Position numbers and translations under genes: made by a program. A stretch of 64,000 bases of DNA. Origin: Reinekea marina (GTDB taxonomy: Bacteria; Pseudomonadota; Gammaproteobacteria; Pseudomonadales; Natronospirillaceae). The notes beneath the pieces were generated by a model, which saw only the letters and a program-made list of their open reading frames with translations, ran no database searches and was not told where the DNA came from. The stretch covers positions 1,109,001-1,173,000 of the forward strand of contig NZ_JAUFQI010000001.1 in NCBI RefSeq assembly GCF_030409715.1. Direction: 5' to 3'. Numbering within the stretch: the stretch's first letter is position 1; each line of letters starts with the position of its first letter. This document shows, piece by piece, positions 24,472 to 34,327 of the stretch.

Positions 24472-27400
24472 ATGAACCTTAACGAACTAAAACAGCAGCT
24501 TTCCCAACAACGCTTCGTATCAGAATCGAATGCAATTTCGCAATTATTGGAAACGAATACGTTCAAAAGAGAGCAAAGGGAAAAAGCCATAACGCGCGCA
24601 TCAGGGTATGTAGACGATATCCGAGCCGATGCAAAGCCTGGGCTTATGGAACTGTTTTTAGCTGAGTATGGTTTGTCGACAAACGAAGGCGTGGCGTTAA
24701 TGTGTTTAGCGGAAGCTTACCTACGTACACCAGATACATTGTCTCTCGATGCACTCATTCGAGATAAAATAGGAACCGGTAATTGGTCCGGGCACCGAGG
24801 TACATCAAACTCTATGTTGGTGAATGCCTCAACTTGGGCATTGATGTTAACGGGTCGAGTGTTTAAAGAAAAGAAAACAGACGAACGCGTCCTTTCCGAT
24901 ATCATGCTCGATACCATCAGTCGCTTAGGTGAGTCAGTGACTCAAAAGGCGATAAAAGAAGCCATGAAAATTCTCGGCAAACAGTTTGTATTAGGTCGAG
25001 ATATCAACGAAGCCATTACACAATCTAAAAAGGGCGAACAGACTAAGTACCGTTACTCCTTTGATATGTTAGGCGAAGCGGCAAGAACGTCACATGATGC
25101 TGAAAAGTACTTTGACGCTTATGAAAACGCCATCATCGAAATTGCGAATCAAGTCTCATCCAACTCAGTGCATGATAACTCTGGTATATCAGTCAAGTTA
25201 TCGGCTTTGCACCCTCGCTACGAGTATGTTCAGCGCCATCAAGTTATGACATCGCTAGTCGACAGCGTTAAAAAACTAGCCAAACGCGCTTGTGAAGCGA
25301 ATATTGGTTTCACCATTGATGCTGAAGAAGCCGATCGATTAGAGCTTTCTTTAGAGGTAATCGAAGCGGTATTGAGCGATGCGCAGTTTGAAGGTTGGGA
25401 TGGATTCGGAGTCGTTGTTCAAGCTTACTCAAAACAAGCCCCACTGATGATTCAGTGTTTGCGAACGCTGGCCACAACGCTAGGTCGTCGAATTACCATA
25501 CGTTTGGTTAAAGGTGCGTATTGGGACTACGAGATTAAACAAGCGCAATTATTAGGCTTAGAAAACTATCCGGTCTACACCCGTAAGGTATCGACGGATG
25601 TTTCGTATTTATGTTGTGCCCAGCTATTGTTAAATTCAACGGATGTTATTTACCCTCAGTTTGCTACTCATAACGCACACACCACAGCGGCTATTCTAGA
25701 AATGGCGAAGCCTGGACAATTGTTTGAGTTCCAGCGTTTACATGGCATGGGTGAAGCATTGCACCGTATTCTGCTAAAGGACAGTGGTGTGCCGTGCCGA
25801 ATTTATGCGCCAGTGGGCGTGCATAAAGATTTGTTAGCGTATTTAGTCAGACGTTTATTGGAAAATGGTGCCAACAGTTCGTTCGTTAATAAACTGCTGG
25901 ATGAAAACACCCCGGTAAATGAATTAATTACCGATCCCATTGATACATTAAATAAATTAGAAAAAGTAGAGAATGGGCTGATTCCTTTGCCACCCAAAAT
26001 GTTTGGCAAGGAGCGGCTAAATTCAGCCGGGATTAACTTAAACCTTCCCTTGCATGCCTGCCATGTTGATGAGCAAATGACTCGCTTTAAGAACCATCAA
26101 TGGAAAGGCGCGTCTACCGTCGGCGGTGTTGAAATTCAGGGGGTAACGGTTCCAGTATTATCGCCAACAAATCGAAATGTTCACGTGGGTGAATTTATTG
26201 AAGCCGATCAACAAATTATAGATAAAGCATTTGAGAATGCACTCGCCAGCATGCCTGCTTGGGTTGAAATCGGCGTTGAAAAACGTGCAGCGGTGCTAGA
26301 AAGAATTGCCGACCTCTATGAAGAGCATCAACATGAATTGATGGCTCTGGCAACTTTAGAAGCGGGTAAATCTCGATTAGATGGCTTGCTGGAAATTCGT
26401 GAGGCCGTCGACTTTTGTCGTTTTTACGCCGTTGAAGCACGTCGCCAATTGGCCGCGGAAGGTACGCAAGCAATTGGTCCAGTGGTGTGTATTTCACCTT
26501 GGAATTTCCCGCTGGCTATTTTTACCGGCCAAGTGGTCGCGGCCCTTGTTTGTGGGAATCCCGTGCTGGCTAAACCTGCCGAACAGACCACCTTAATGGC
26601 AACTCGTGCAGTTGAGTTGATGTATGAGGCAGGTATCCCTAAAGGTGTTTTACAGCTGATTGTGGGTAAGGGTAAAACCGTAGGGTCGGCATTGACCAGT
26701 CATGAAAGTATTAAAGGTGTTTGTTTTACTGGCTCAACAGCGACAGCGCAACTGATTGATAAGACCGTTGCAAAACACGCTGATCCTGATTGCCGAATCA
26801 TCGCTGAGACGGGTGGTTTAAATACCATGATTGTCGATTCAACCGCCCTTTTAGAGCAAGCCGTCAGAGATATTGTTGCTTCGGCTTTTCAAAGCGCAGG
26901 CCAACGTTGCTCAGCATTGCGAATTTTATGTGTTCAGGAAGACATTGAAGAATCATTGCTAGAAATGCTCGAAGGCGCAGCCAATGAATTGGTAATTGGT
27001 GATCCATGGCATGAAGCCACTGACGTAGGTCCAGTAATCGATGAAACCGCGAAGAAAACTATTGATGACCATTGTAATGCAATGACAGAGAACGGCCGAT
27101 TATTGTTCAAAGTTAAGGTCCCTGATGAGTTATCCGATGGCTGTTTTGTTTCGCCAGCGGCTTATAAACTTGAATCTTTAGATGAATTGAAACAAGAGGT
27201 TTTTGGTCCAGTTCTGCATGTTTACAGCTTTAAGGCAAAAGATTTAGATCAGCTGGTACAAGACATAAATGCCAGCGGCTATGGGTTAACAATGGGCGTT
27301 TATAGCCGAGTTAACTCTCGTGTAAGCCGAGTTTGTAACGCGGCGCATGTGGGCAATATGTATGTGAACCGTAACCAAATTGGTGCCGTGGTAGGCGTTC

Positions 27401-28173
27401 AGCCATTTGGTGGTGAAGGTTTGTCAGGAACAGGCCCTAAAGCAGGTGGCCCACATTACTTACGCCGTTTCTACAAGCAAGAAAGCCAGGGTGTCGTTAA
27501 TCAGAAAGGACCCGTCGTTGAATGGACAGAAACAGCGGCATTGAAACGATTGCGAAAAGCTTCGAATCCAAAAGAAACCATGAAAAAATGGCAGGATGCA
27601 TCGTTACGCAAAATGGTGTTGGCAGAATTAGTCAAGAGATTACCGGGCTCAATAAGTCATGTCGCTAAGAGTGCACTGGCCAAAGATGAAACCGTTTCTT
27701 TCGTTCCTAAGATGTTAACGGGTCCGACAGGTGAAACTAACGAGTTGCGCATTTTTGGCCGAGGCACTGTATTGTGTCTAGGTTCAGAAAGCGACGAGTT
27801 GGCTTTAATCATCCAAGTTATCCGTAGCTTGCATTTAGGTAACTTGGTACAAGTCGTCAGTGAAATCCATAGGCCGATCTTAAATGAAATCATGGCAACG
27901 CTCAAAGCGCTAGCACTAGATCACCTCATTACCATCAGCAGTGCTTCATCGGCGCAAGCTGTCGCTGAATCTGAGATTACTTTGGTATTGTTTGATGGTA
28001 GCCAAGAAACGAAAACAGAATTCCGTCGCTTACTGGCCGCTCGAGATGGAGCACGAGTAGCACTGGAAAGCTCAATGGCCGGCGATGAAATGTTGACCAT
28101 TGAGCGGGTGATTAGCACAGATACTACGGCCGCCGGTGGTAATGCTTCATTACTGGCATTAGGCGAGGGCTAA
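24472..28173 (+). CDS. putA: Bifunctional proline dehydrogenase / P5C dehydrogenase
   Basis: The product is 1233 residues from ATG 24472, preferred over GTG 24463 because AGGTGA lies 5 bases before it. The proline dehydrogenase barrel is at about 120-460 (TIDAEEADRLELS, RLVKGAYWDYEIKQAQ). The aldehyde dehydrogenase domain is at about 560-1010 (ISPWNFPLAIF, FTGSTATAQ, AETGGLN with the general base Glu, GQRCSALR with the catalytic Cys). A C-terminal region of about 200 residues follows. The N-terminal ribbon-helix-helix domain of E. coli PutA is absent, as in type B PutA enzymes, so regulation must be separate. It oxidises proline to glutamate at the inner membrane. Confidence 0.95.
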   Translation: MNLNELKQQLSQQRFVSESNAISQLLETNTFKREQREKAITRASGYVDDIRADAKPGLMELFLAEYGLSTNEGVALMCLAEAYLRTPDTLSLDALIRDKIGTGNWSGHRGTSNSMLVNASTWALMLTGRVFKEKKTDERVLSDIMLDTISRLGESVTQKAIKEAMKILGKQFVLGRDINEAITQSKKGEQTKYRYSFDMLGEAARTSHDAEKYFDAYENAIIEIANQVSSNSVHDNSGISVKLSALHPRYEYVQRHQVMTSLVDSVKKLAKRACEANIGFTIDAEEADRLELSLEVIEAVLSDAQFEGWDGFGVVVQAYSKQAPLMIQCLRTLATTLGRRITIRLVKGAYWDYEIKQAQLLGLENYPVYTRKVSTDVSYLCCAQLLLNSTDVIYPQFATHNAHTTAAILEMAKPGQLFEFQRLHGMGEALHRILLKDSGVPCRIYAPVGVHKDLLAYLVRRLLENGANSSFVNKLLDENTPVNELITDPIDTLNKLEKVENGLIPLPPKMFGKERLNSAGINLNLPLHACHVDEQMTRFKNHQWKGASTVGGVEIQGVTVPVLSPTNRNVHVGEFIEADQQIIDKAFENALASMPAWVEIGVEKRAAVLERIADLYEEHQHELMALATLEAGKSRLDGLLEIREAVDFCRFYAVEARRQLAAEGTQAIGPVVCISPWNFPLAIFTGQVVAALVCGNPVLAKPAEQTTLMATRAVELMYEAGIPKGVLQLIVGKGKTVGSALTSHESIKGVCFTGSTATAQLIDKTVAKHADPDCRIIAETGGLNTMIVDSTALLEQAVRDIVASAFQSAGQRCSALRILCVQEDIEESLLEMLEGAANELVIGDPWHEATDVGPVIDETAKKTIDDHCNAMTENGRLLFKVKVPDELSDGCFVSPAAYKLESLDELKQEVFGPVLHVYSFKAKDLDQLVQDINASGYGLTMGVYSRVNSRVSRVCNAAHVGNMYVNRNQIGAVVGVQPFGGEGLSGTGPKAGGPHYLRRFYKQESQGVVNQKGPVVEWTETAALKRLRKASNPKETMKKWQDASLRKMVLAELVKRLPGSISHVAKSALAKDETVSFVPKMLTGPTGETNELRIFGRGTVLCLGSESDELALIIQVIRSLHLGNLVQVVSEIHRPILNEIMATLKALALDHLITISSASSAQAVAESEITLVLFDGSQETKTEFRRLLAARDGARVALESSMAGDEMLTIERVISTDTTAAGGNASLLALGEG

Positions 28174-28227
28174 GTTTTCGTGCCGAGTTAGGGTACAATG
28201 CTTTTTTTTCTTGGTGAGGGTTAGTTT

Positions 28228-28605
28228 ATGGCAGTTATTCGTTGGTTTTTAGGCATTCTCATATTGTCTTATGAGAAAGTAGCCAGCCCAAAAGGTGTAC
28301 AACGAAGTTCAGAACAACAGGTGGCGATTGATGAAGCAACAAAAAGCTTAACGCTATATCAATACAAGGCTTGTCCGTTTTGTTTAAAAGTTCGATTTGC
28401 GATGAAACGCCAATCGCTTGCTATTGAAACTAAAGACGCGAAGCGCAGTGAATTAGCTCGTGCCGAGCTTTTAGCGGGTGGCGGCTTGCTGAAAGTGCCT
28501 TGCTTAAAAATAGTCGATAACCAAGGTGCAGAAACTTGGATGTATGAATCGTCCGATATAATCAGCTACCTAAATCAACGCTTTGATGCCCCCGTTGCCG
28601 TCTAG
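28228..28605 (+). CDS. Glutaredoxin-like protein with N-terminal membrane segment
   Basis: The 125-residue protein starts with a hydrophobic stretch (VIRWFLGILILSY) and a short linker. The thioredoxin-fold domain has the redox motif CPFCLKVRFAMKR, a cis-Pro in KVPCLKI and the GST/Grx-like YESSDIISYLNQRF end. It probably works as a membrane-tethered glutaredoxin/GST-N type thiol protein. It has its own possible promoter (TACAAT at about 28195) and ends in a clear terminator, so it is likely monocistronic. Confidence 0.82.
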   Translation: MAVIRWFLGILILSYEKVASPKGVQRSSEQQVAIDEATKSLTLYQYKACPFCLKVRFAMKRQSLAIETKDAKRSELARAELLAGGGLLKVPCLKIVDNQGAETWMYESSDIISYLNQRFDAPVAV

Positions 28606-28622
28606 TTATTAGTAGTGAAAAT

Positions 28623-28649
28623 GAAGCCCGCTCAGTGCGGGCTTTTTAT
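28623..28649 (+). terminator. Rho-independent terminator after the glutaredoxin gene
   Basis: AAGCCCGC pairs with GCGGGCTT across a TCAGT loop and is followed by TTTATT, 17 bases after the stop codon. Confidence 0.88.
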
Positions 28650-28670
28650 TGGTCGGGCTTTAAATGTATT

Positions 28671-28685
28671 TGATAATCATTCTCA
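28671..28685 (+). promoter_or_regulatory. Probable Fur box
   Basis: TGATAATCATTCTCA matches the 7-1-7 Fur consensus TGATAATNATTATCA with one mismatch. It lies 45 bases before the ATG of the siderophore-interacting protein, where Fur would block transcription in iron-replete cells. Confidence 0.75.
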
Positions 28686-28729
28686 TCTGTGTCAATATGG
28701 CCTCATTCAACATTGAAAGAGGCCGTAAA

Positions 28730-29515
28730 ATGGCAAACCCAATCGTTAGAGAAGTCATGGTGTGTTCAACTGAGAAAGTAACCCCTAACATGCATCGGGT
28801 TACGTTAACCGGCGAAAGCCTTAACGACTTTCCAAAAAACCACGAGGGTGGTTACATCAAGCTGTTGTTTCACCCTGAAACCAAACAAGCAATTCGAAAC
28901 GGCCATGATTTAAACAATTTGAACGGTCAAAGACCCATCTTGCGAACCTATACGGTTCGTCGATTTGACGAGAAAAATTTGAAAATGGAAGTAGATTTTG
29001 TATTGCACGGTTCTGGGGCGCAGGCTGGAATTGCTTCTACCTGGGCGAGCCAATGTAACGTCGGAGATACCATTCTAATTGGGGGCCCTGGGCCTGCAAC
29101 CATCGTAACAACCCAAACGGACAGGGTATTGCTAGTAGGCGACATGACCGCCTTGCCCGCTATAGAGGTCAACTTAGATCAGCTGCCCAATAACACACAA
29201 GGTGAGGCGGTTATTCAGGTCAACAGTACGGCCGACATAGTGAGTTTGGTAAAACCAGAAGGTGTGGAAGTTCGGTGGCTATTGGCACATGAAAATTTAG
29301 CGCAATACGTACAATCTATGGGCTGGCCAAAAGGGACCGTAGGTGTTTGGGCGGCCTGTGAATTTTCGACCATGCGAGAATTGCGGCAATACTTCAAGGT
29401 AGAACGAGGCGTACCAAAAGAGCACATTTACATTTCTAGTTATTGGAAACAAGGGTTAAATGAAGAAGGTCACAAAGAAGTCAAACTGAAAGATGCGCAA
29501 TCTGAAGCGGCTTAA
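28730..29515 (+). CDS. Siderophore-interacting protein (ferric-chelate reductase, ViuB/YqjH-like)
   Basis: The product is 261 residues from ATG 28730. This start was chosen because GAGG precedes it and an upstream ATG at 28664 would put the Fur box inside the gene. The FAD-binding barrel has the family signature RPILRTYTVRRFD. The C-terminal SIP domain has VLLVGDMTALPAIE, VWAACEFSTMR and a final Y-I-S-S-Y-W-K-Q-G. These proteins reduce imported ferric siderophores in the cytosol to release iron. Iron control is supported by the Fur box. Confidence 0.9.
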   Translation: MANPIVREVMVCSTEKVTPNMHRVTLTGESLNDFPKNHEGGYIKLLFHPETKQAIRNGHDLNNLNGQRPILRTYTVRRFDEKNLKMEVDFVLHGSGAQAGIASTWASQCNVGDTILIGGPGPATIVTTQTDRVLLVGDMTALPAIEVNLDQLPNNTQGEAVIQVNSTADIVSLVKPEGVEVRWLLAHENLAQYVQSMGWPKGTVGVWAACEFSTMRELRQYFKVERGVPKEHIYISSYWKQGLNEEGHKEVKLKDAQSEAA

Positions 29516-29517
29516 AT

Positions 29518-29551
29518 AAAAAAGGCAGAGTCATACGAGTCTGCCTTTTTT
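29518..29551. terminator. Bidirectional terminator between the SIP gene and tctA
   Basis: A-tract plus GGCAGA pairs with TCTGCC plus T-tract, giving a 12-bp stem with runs of T on both strands. It lies between convergent genes and can serve both. Confidence 0.85.
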
Positions 29552-29554
29552 CGG

Positions 29555-31066
29555 TTAATCGATTACCGGGTTTTCCATTTTTTTTCGAATTCTACGACCA
29601 AAGATCATCGGCAAAATTAGACCTGCCGCTGCAATCATCCAAATACTGATCGCCAATGGGCTTTGCCAAAATACTAACCAGTTGCCATCGGAAACAACCA
29701 TCGCATGCGATAAGTTCTTCTCCATTTCTGGACCAAGTAACATACCAAGAATGATTGGCACTAAAGGAATATCGAGCTTACGCAATATGTAACCTGCGAC
29801 ACCAAAAGCGACCATGAATTTTAAATCAAACGGGCTGTGGCTAATTGAATAAATACCCACAAACGCGACCATGGTAACAATCGGTAATAAGAAGTGTGTC
29901 GGTACCGACAGCAGCTTCACAAACACACCTATTAATGGAATGTTTAAGACCAATAGTAAGAAGTTACCAATAAGTAGTGCTGCAATTACGCCCCAAACGA
30001 CATCGGCGTGCTGAGTAAACATCAACGGACCTGGTGTAATGTTAAGCGAGATTAACATCGCTAATAATACGGCTGTTGTTCCACTGCCAGGTACACCAAG
30101 CGTCAACATAGGGACTAATGCACCAGAAGAGGCACCGTTGTTACCGGCTTCAGGTGCGGCAACTCCGCGCTCATCGCCTTGACCAAATTTACCGGATGCG
30201 CCGACGGCTTTTTTCTCAAGGGTGTAGCTGACAAAGCTGCCTAATGATGCGCCTGCGCCAGGTAAAACCCCAGCAATAAACCCGATAACACCACCGCGCA
30301 GAGTAGTGGGTATCAGTTTAAATATTTGCTTGAAGGTTAAATTGAGTTTGCCAACAATAATCTTTTTGCCAGGACCTTTGGCTTTGTTTTCGATAAACAA
30401 CAGCAATTCAGATATAGCAAAGAGGCCGACAATGGCTAAGATAAAATCGATGCCTTCGAACAGTTTGAGTTGACCAAAGGTATAGCGCTGCACCCCCGTT
30501 GAAATATCCATACCGACCGTTGAAATCATGATGCCTAATACGGCAGCAATGATGGTTTTAGTAGGGTTCTTGCCGGTGATGCCGCCCAGTGTTGCGAACG
30601 CCAAAACGAACAAGGCAAAATATTCAGCTGGACCAAAGGTTAGAGCAAATCTTGCCAGTACAGGGGCCAAAAATATCAGTCCAATGGTACCTAACAAACC
30701 GCCCACAAAGGATGCAATCGCAGAAATCGCTAACGCTTCGGCAGCTTTACCTTGCTGTGCCATTGGGTAGCCATCTAGACAGGTCATCATGGCGGGTTCG
30801 TCGCCCGGTATATTCAATAAAATAGAAGAAATACGCCCACCATACATTGCACCTGCATAAACAGAGGTGAGTAGGATTAGGGCGGTTTCTACTGGCAGTG
30901 CCAGAGAAAATGCTAACGGTATTAAAATAGCAACACCATTAGCTGGACCTAATCCAGGCAACGCACCAATGAGAGTGCCGACAAAGGCGCCAATCAGCGC
31001 ATACATTAGGTTGGTGGGTGTTAATGCGACAGCAAAGCCATCGAGTAAAAATTGTAAGGTTTCCAC
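29555..31066 (-). CDS. tctA: Tripartite tricarboxylate transporter large permease
   Basis: The 503-residue TctA-family protein has about 12 membrane segments. The family signatures are GALPGLGPANGVAILIPL near the N-terminus and the repeat-related GVLPGAGASLGSFVSYTLEK, followed by GVAAPEAGNNGASSGALVPML. It forms the membrane channel with TctB and takes substrate (citrate or another carboxylate) from periplasmic TctC. It directly abuts tctB (last base of tctB is its first). Confidence 0.94.
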   Translation of the reverse strand: METLQFLLDGFAVALTPTNLMYALIGAFVGTLIGALPGLGPANGVAILIPLAFSLALPVETALILLTSVYAGAMYGGRISSILLNIPGDEPAMMTCLDGYPMAQQGKAAEALAISAIASFVGGLLGTIGLIFLAPVLARFALTFGPAEYFALFVLAFATLGGITGKNPTKTIIAAVLGIMISTVGMDISTGVQRYTFGQLKLFEGIDFILAIVGLFAISELLLFIENKAKGPGKKIIVGKLNLTFKQIFKLIPTTLRGGVIGFIAGVLPGAGASLGSFVSYTLEKKAVGASGKFGQGDERGVAAPEAGNNGASSGALVPMLTLGVPGSGTTAVLLAMLISLNITPGPLMFTQHADVVWGVIAALLIGNFLLLVLNIPLIGVFVKLLSVPTHFLLPIVTMVAFVGIYSISHSPFDLKFMVAFGVAGYILRKLDIPLVPIILGMLLGPEMEKNLSHAMVVSDGNWLVFWQSPLAISIWMIAAAGLILPMIFGRRIRKKMENPVID

Positions 31067-31512
31067 TAGCTCATCTCCAACAAACCTAAAGGTAGGGGTA
31101 AATCGAGTAAATTATTAAAAAGTAGAAAAACGCCAACAGCACTTGCTAAGGCAATGATCGCTGCAATTTTTAAGTTGCCTCCCATTCGCCAAGACAAAAA
31201 GGTTACCGCTCCCATGGTACTGAGTATGAAACCAAGAGGCTCCATCAGTACGGCGTAAAGAACGAGCGCTAGAACCGCGTATACAATTTCAAGTAATGTT
31301 TTACCATGAGGCCATTTATTATTCGGCTCAGGTTTAAACATCAGTGCAATACTGGCAAGTGCCAATACAACGGCCAGAATCATAGGAAACGTATCTGGTC
31401 CGACTACTTCATGGCTTCCGAAAGGTTCTGGCCACTGTTGTGACGCCCAGCCATAGGCTAGGGCGATCACGAACAGGAACAGGCCTAACAGCCGATCCCC
31501 GTTTAACATCAT
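31066..31512 (-). CDS. tctB: Tripartite tricarboxylate transporter small subunit
   Basis: The 148-residue TctB family protein has four hydrophobic segments, with the usual opening R-L-L-G-L-F-L-F-V-I-A-L-A-Y and the S-H-E-V-V-G-P-D-T-F-P motif after the first segment. It is the small membrane subunit of the transporter. Its start overlaps tctC by 4 bp and its end abuts tctA, so the three form one operon tctCBA. Confidence 0.9.
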   Translation of the reverse strand: MMLNGDRLLGLFLFVIALAYGWASQQWPEPFGSHEVVGPDTFPMILAVVLALASIALMFKPEPNNKWPHGKTLLEIVYAVLALVLYAVLMEPLGFILSTMGAVTFLSWRMGGNLKIAAIIALASAVGVFLLFNNLLDLPLPLGLLEMS

Positions 31513-32495
31513 TTTAATAAACCAATTTCACGTGAAAGTTGTTCGATGTCTGCAACTTGTTGAGTTACAAACGCTTCAAATTCATCCGCTTTTGGATGGA
31601 ATGGAATCAAGCCATTCTTAGCCATAACGTCTTTCCATTCTTGTGAGTTGTAAAGCGTGTCAATTGCATTAACCCAGTATTCTTGAGCCGCTTTGTCGGC
31701 ATCTTTTGGCATATAGAATCCACGCCAGTTAGGTCCTAACGCATCGATACCTTGTTCGCGAGCCGTTGGAATCGTTCCGAATTTACCCGGTAGACGCTCT
31801 TCAGCCAAAACAGCGATAATGCGTAGATCACCTGATTCCCAGAAACCCGTGGCTTCAGAAATATCACCGGTGAAGGCATCAACATGACCGCCTACAACTT
31901 GCGTAATGGCTTCGCCGCCATTGTTGTATGAAAGGTATGGGATTTTAGGTAGGTTAGTAACGCCCGCCGCTTTTGCAGCGATCAGTACTTTTAGGTGATC
32001 CCAGCCGCCATTGGCTGAACCGCCAGAGAACTTCACTGAACGCGGATCTTTAGCCGCTGCAGCCATCAGGCTATTTAGGTCTTTATAAGGAGAGTCTTTA
32101 CCTACGGCGATGATTCCGTAGTCGGCACCAAGTGCACCAACCCACTTAACCATGCTTGCGTCCATTCCGGCAAATTGCTTCTGCGCTAAGCGTGTTGTAG
32201 TTGCTGTTGAGGCGGCAACAAGTAATTGATCATCGTCGTTACGCTTACCCAGCACGTGTGCGAATGCCACACCACCGCCTGCGCCAGCCATATTGGTTGT
32301 CTGAACGGCAGCCGGAACTAAGTTAAGTGCTTCTAATACATTGCCCACACTGCGGCAGGTAAAGTCCCAGCCGCCACCCGGATTAGCCGGAGCAATACAA
32401 TCTACTTTGCCAGTAGGTTCCCAAGCCGATGCGAAAGAGGCTGATAAGCCAACGACCGCGGCGAGTGCCACTTTTAATGTTTTGTTCTTAATCAT
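31509..32495 (-). CDS. tctC: Tripartite tricarboxylate transporter periplasmic binding protein
   Basis: The protein has 328 residues. A signal peptide (MIKNKTLKVALAAVVGLSAS, cleaved after about A-S-A) precedes a mature protein with the TctC/Bug-family start CIAPANPGGGWDFTCR and the GGSANGGWDHL and VVGGHVDAFTGD motifs. Bug proteins bind carboxylates such as citrate with high affinity. It is the first gene of the operon and faces a CitA/CitB-type sensor-regulator pair across a 194-bp gap, which probably controls it. Confidence 0.93.
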   Translation of the reverse strand: MIKNKTLKVALAAVVGLSASFASAWEPTGKVDCIAPANPGGGWDFTCRSVGNVLEALNLVPAAVQTTNMAGAGGGVAFAHVLGKRNDDDQLLVAASTATTTRLAQKQFAGMDASMVKWVGALGADYGIIAVGKDSPYKDLNSLMAAAAKDPRSVKFSGGSANGGWDHLKVLIAAKAAGVTNLPKIPYLSYNNGGEAITQVVGGHVDAFTGDISEATGFWESGDLRIIAVLAEERLPGKFGTIPTAREQGIDALGPNWRGFYMPKDADKAAQEYWVNAIDTLYNSQEWKDVMAKNGLIPFHPKADEFEAFVTQQVADIEQLSREIGLLK

Positions 32496-32689
32496 TGTGT
32501 TTCCTCATTATTTTTATAGTGCCTGTTGATCAGGTGGATTTAGATTACTTTGAGGGCAGGATTAACCAAAGTTTATGGCTTTAGTGGGTTTTAAAAACCA
32601 ATTGAGCATTTTGTTCATAAAGTTCACGGGGTATTTTCGGCCAGCTTTGTTAAACTTTGGGTAATATCAATAAAAATAATAGAAGTATC

Positions 32690-34327
32690 ATGAGCCGTTT
32701 TCGTCTTTTAAAAATACGCAAACTTAAATTAGGCACCCGCTTGATGTGGTCAATGAGTTTTATTTCATTGCTGCAAGCAACGCTAATAGGGGGCTTTGCT
32801 TGGGTCAATTTGTCGGTATCTTTAGATCGAGAGATAGGGCAGCGAGCGCTCAGTGTTGCTAAGACGGTAGCCGCGGTGCCAGCGATAATAGAGGGTGTAG
32901 AGCAACGTGACAGCGCTTCGCTAAATCACTTAGCGCAACATTTGGCGAGAACGAATGACGCCCTCTTTATTGTGATTGGTGATAAAAACAGTTTACGTTT
33001 GGCTCACCCTAATCCCAGTAAGCTCGGTTTATCGATGGCTGATGATGATGGAGATACCGGGGCTATCGCACTTCTACAAGGTGAAGCCTATATTGATAAG
33101 GCCGAGGGCAGTTTAGGCTATTCGACACGAGGTAAAGCCCCAATTTACGATCAATATGGTGAGGATATCATTGGTATTGTGTCTGTCGGTTATTCGTTAT
33201 CACAAGTTCAGGCGACCATTCAACGATACTCCACTTGGCTGACGTTGGTTTTAGTATCTGCAATTATCGGCAGTATTTTAGCGGCTATTGTCATTGCTCG
33301 TCGTTTAAAGCGGGAAATTTTTGGTTTAGAACCTGAAGAAATCGCCCGTAAATTTCAAGAGCAAGAAGCGACATTGCAATCGGTAGTCGAAGGTATCATC
33401 GCGATCAACAAAGACGGCATCGTAACCACTTTTAATCGCCGAGCAATTGAAATGCTAGGTTTAGATACAGGAACCCAATTAGAAGGCCTACCCATTGAAA
33501 CGGTTTTACCCGATACGAAATTATTAGAACTTATGAGCAATGGTGTTCCGCAATTTGATTTAGAAGTCTGGCTTCACAATAAACAGCTTGTTGTTAACCG
33601 TTTGCCCGTGAAGTTTGAAGGTGAAATTATTGGCGCTGTTTCCAGTTTTAGACCTAGAGATGAAGTGGATGCCATTAGCCAACAACTGACAAAAATTGAA
33701 CAGTATGCCGATACGCTTCGCAGCCAAGCGCATGAGTATTCAAACAAACTACATACGATTGCAGGCTTAATTCAGCTTGATGCAAAACAAGATGCCCTTG
33801 CTCTTATCGGGAGAGAAGCGCAAGACCATCAAGCATTGATCACATTATTAGTTAAAGCGACGCCGAACCCTGTGATTGCCGGCTGCTTGTTAGGTAAGTA
33901 TAACCGAGCAAAGGAAATGGGCTTAAGCTTACGAATCGATAACGAAAGTGAGTTAGCTGGTTTGCCTAAGAACATTACACAAGACCAACTCGCTTCGGTG
34001 TTGGGCAATTTAATCGATAACGCATTAGAAGCGACCTTAAATTCCACTGGCGCGGGTGGTGAAGTCAGTATTAGTTTTACCGATATTGGCCAAGACGTCA
34101 TTATTGAGGTGCAAGACCAAGGGCCGGGTGTACCGATAGAACTGCAAGAAACTATTTTTACGAAAGGCTATAGTAGTAAAACGGGGCGAGAACATGGTAT
34201 TGGGTTGTATTTAATCGCAAATATAATTCAGCAATGCCAAGGCCATATAGATATAGAAAACTTAGAACCTAAGGGCTCTCGATTTATTTTGTATTTACCC
34301 AAAACCGAAGGTGCAATTGCATTATGA
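32690..34327 (+). CDS. CitA/DcuS-type sensor histidine kinase
   Basis: The product is 545 residues from ATG 32690; an upstream in-frame TTG at 32657 has less support. TM1 (about 20-40) and TM2 (about 178-198) flank a periplasmic Cache/PASp domain with the CitA-like end QYGEDIIGIVSVGYSLSQV. A cytoplasmic PAS domain follows, then the dimerisation helix with the phospho-acceptor in SQAHEYSNKLHTIAGL. The ATPase domain has N box NLIDNALEAT and G boxes DQGPGVP and EHGIGLYLI. It probably senses an external carboxylate and controls the divergent tctCBA operon through the regulator encoded next. Confidence 0.92.
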   Translation: MSRFRLLKIRKLKLGTRLMWSMSFISLLQATLIGGFAWVNLSVSLDREIGQRALSVAKTVAAVPAIIEGVEQRDSASLNHLAQHLARTNDALFIVIGDKNSLRLAHPNPSKLGLSMADDDGDTGAIALLQGEAYIDKAEGSLGYSTRGKAPIYDQYGEDIIGIVSVGYSLSQVQATIQRYSTWLTLVLVSAIIGSILAAIVIARRLKREIFGLEPEEIARKFQEQEATLQSVVEGIIAINKDGIVTTFNRRAIEMLGLDTGTQLEGLPIETVLPDTKLLELMSNGVPQFDLEVWLHNKQLVVNRLPVKFEGEIIGAVSSFRPRDEVDAISQQLTKIEQYADTLRSQAHEYSNKLHTIAGLIQLDAKQDALALIGREAQDHQALITLLVKATPNPVIAGCLLGKYNRAKEMGLSLRIDNESELAGLPKNITQDQLASVLGNLIDNALEATLNSTGAGGEVSISFTDIGQDVIIEVQDQGPGVPIELQETIFTKGYSSKTGREHGIGLYLIANIIQQCQGHIDIENLEPKGSRFILYLPKTEGAIAL

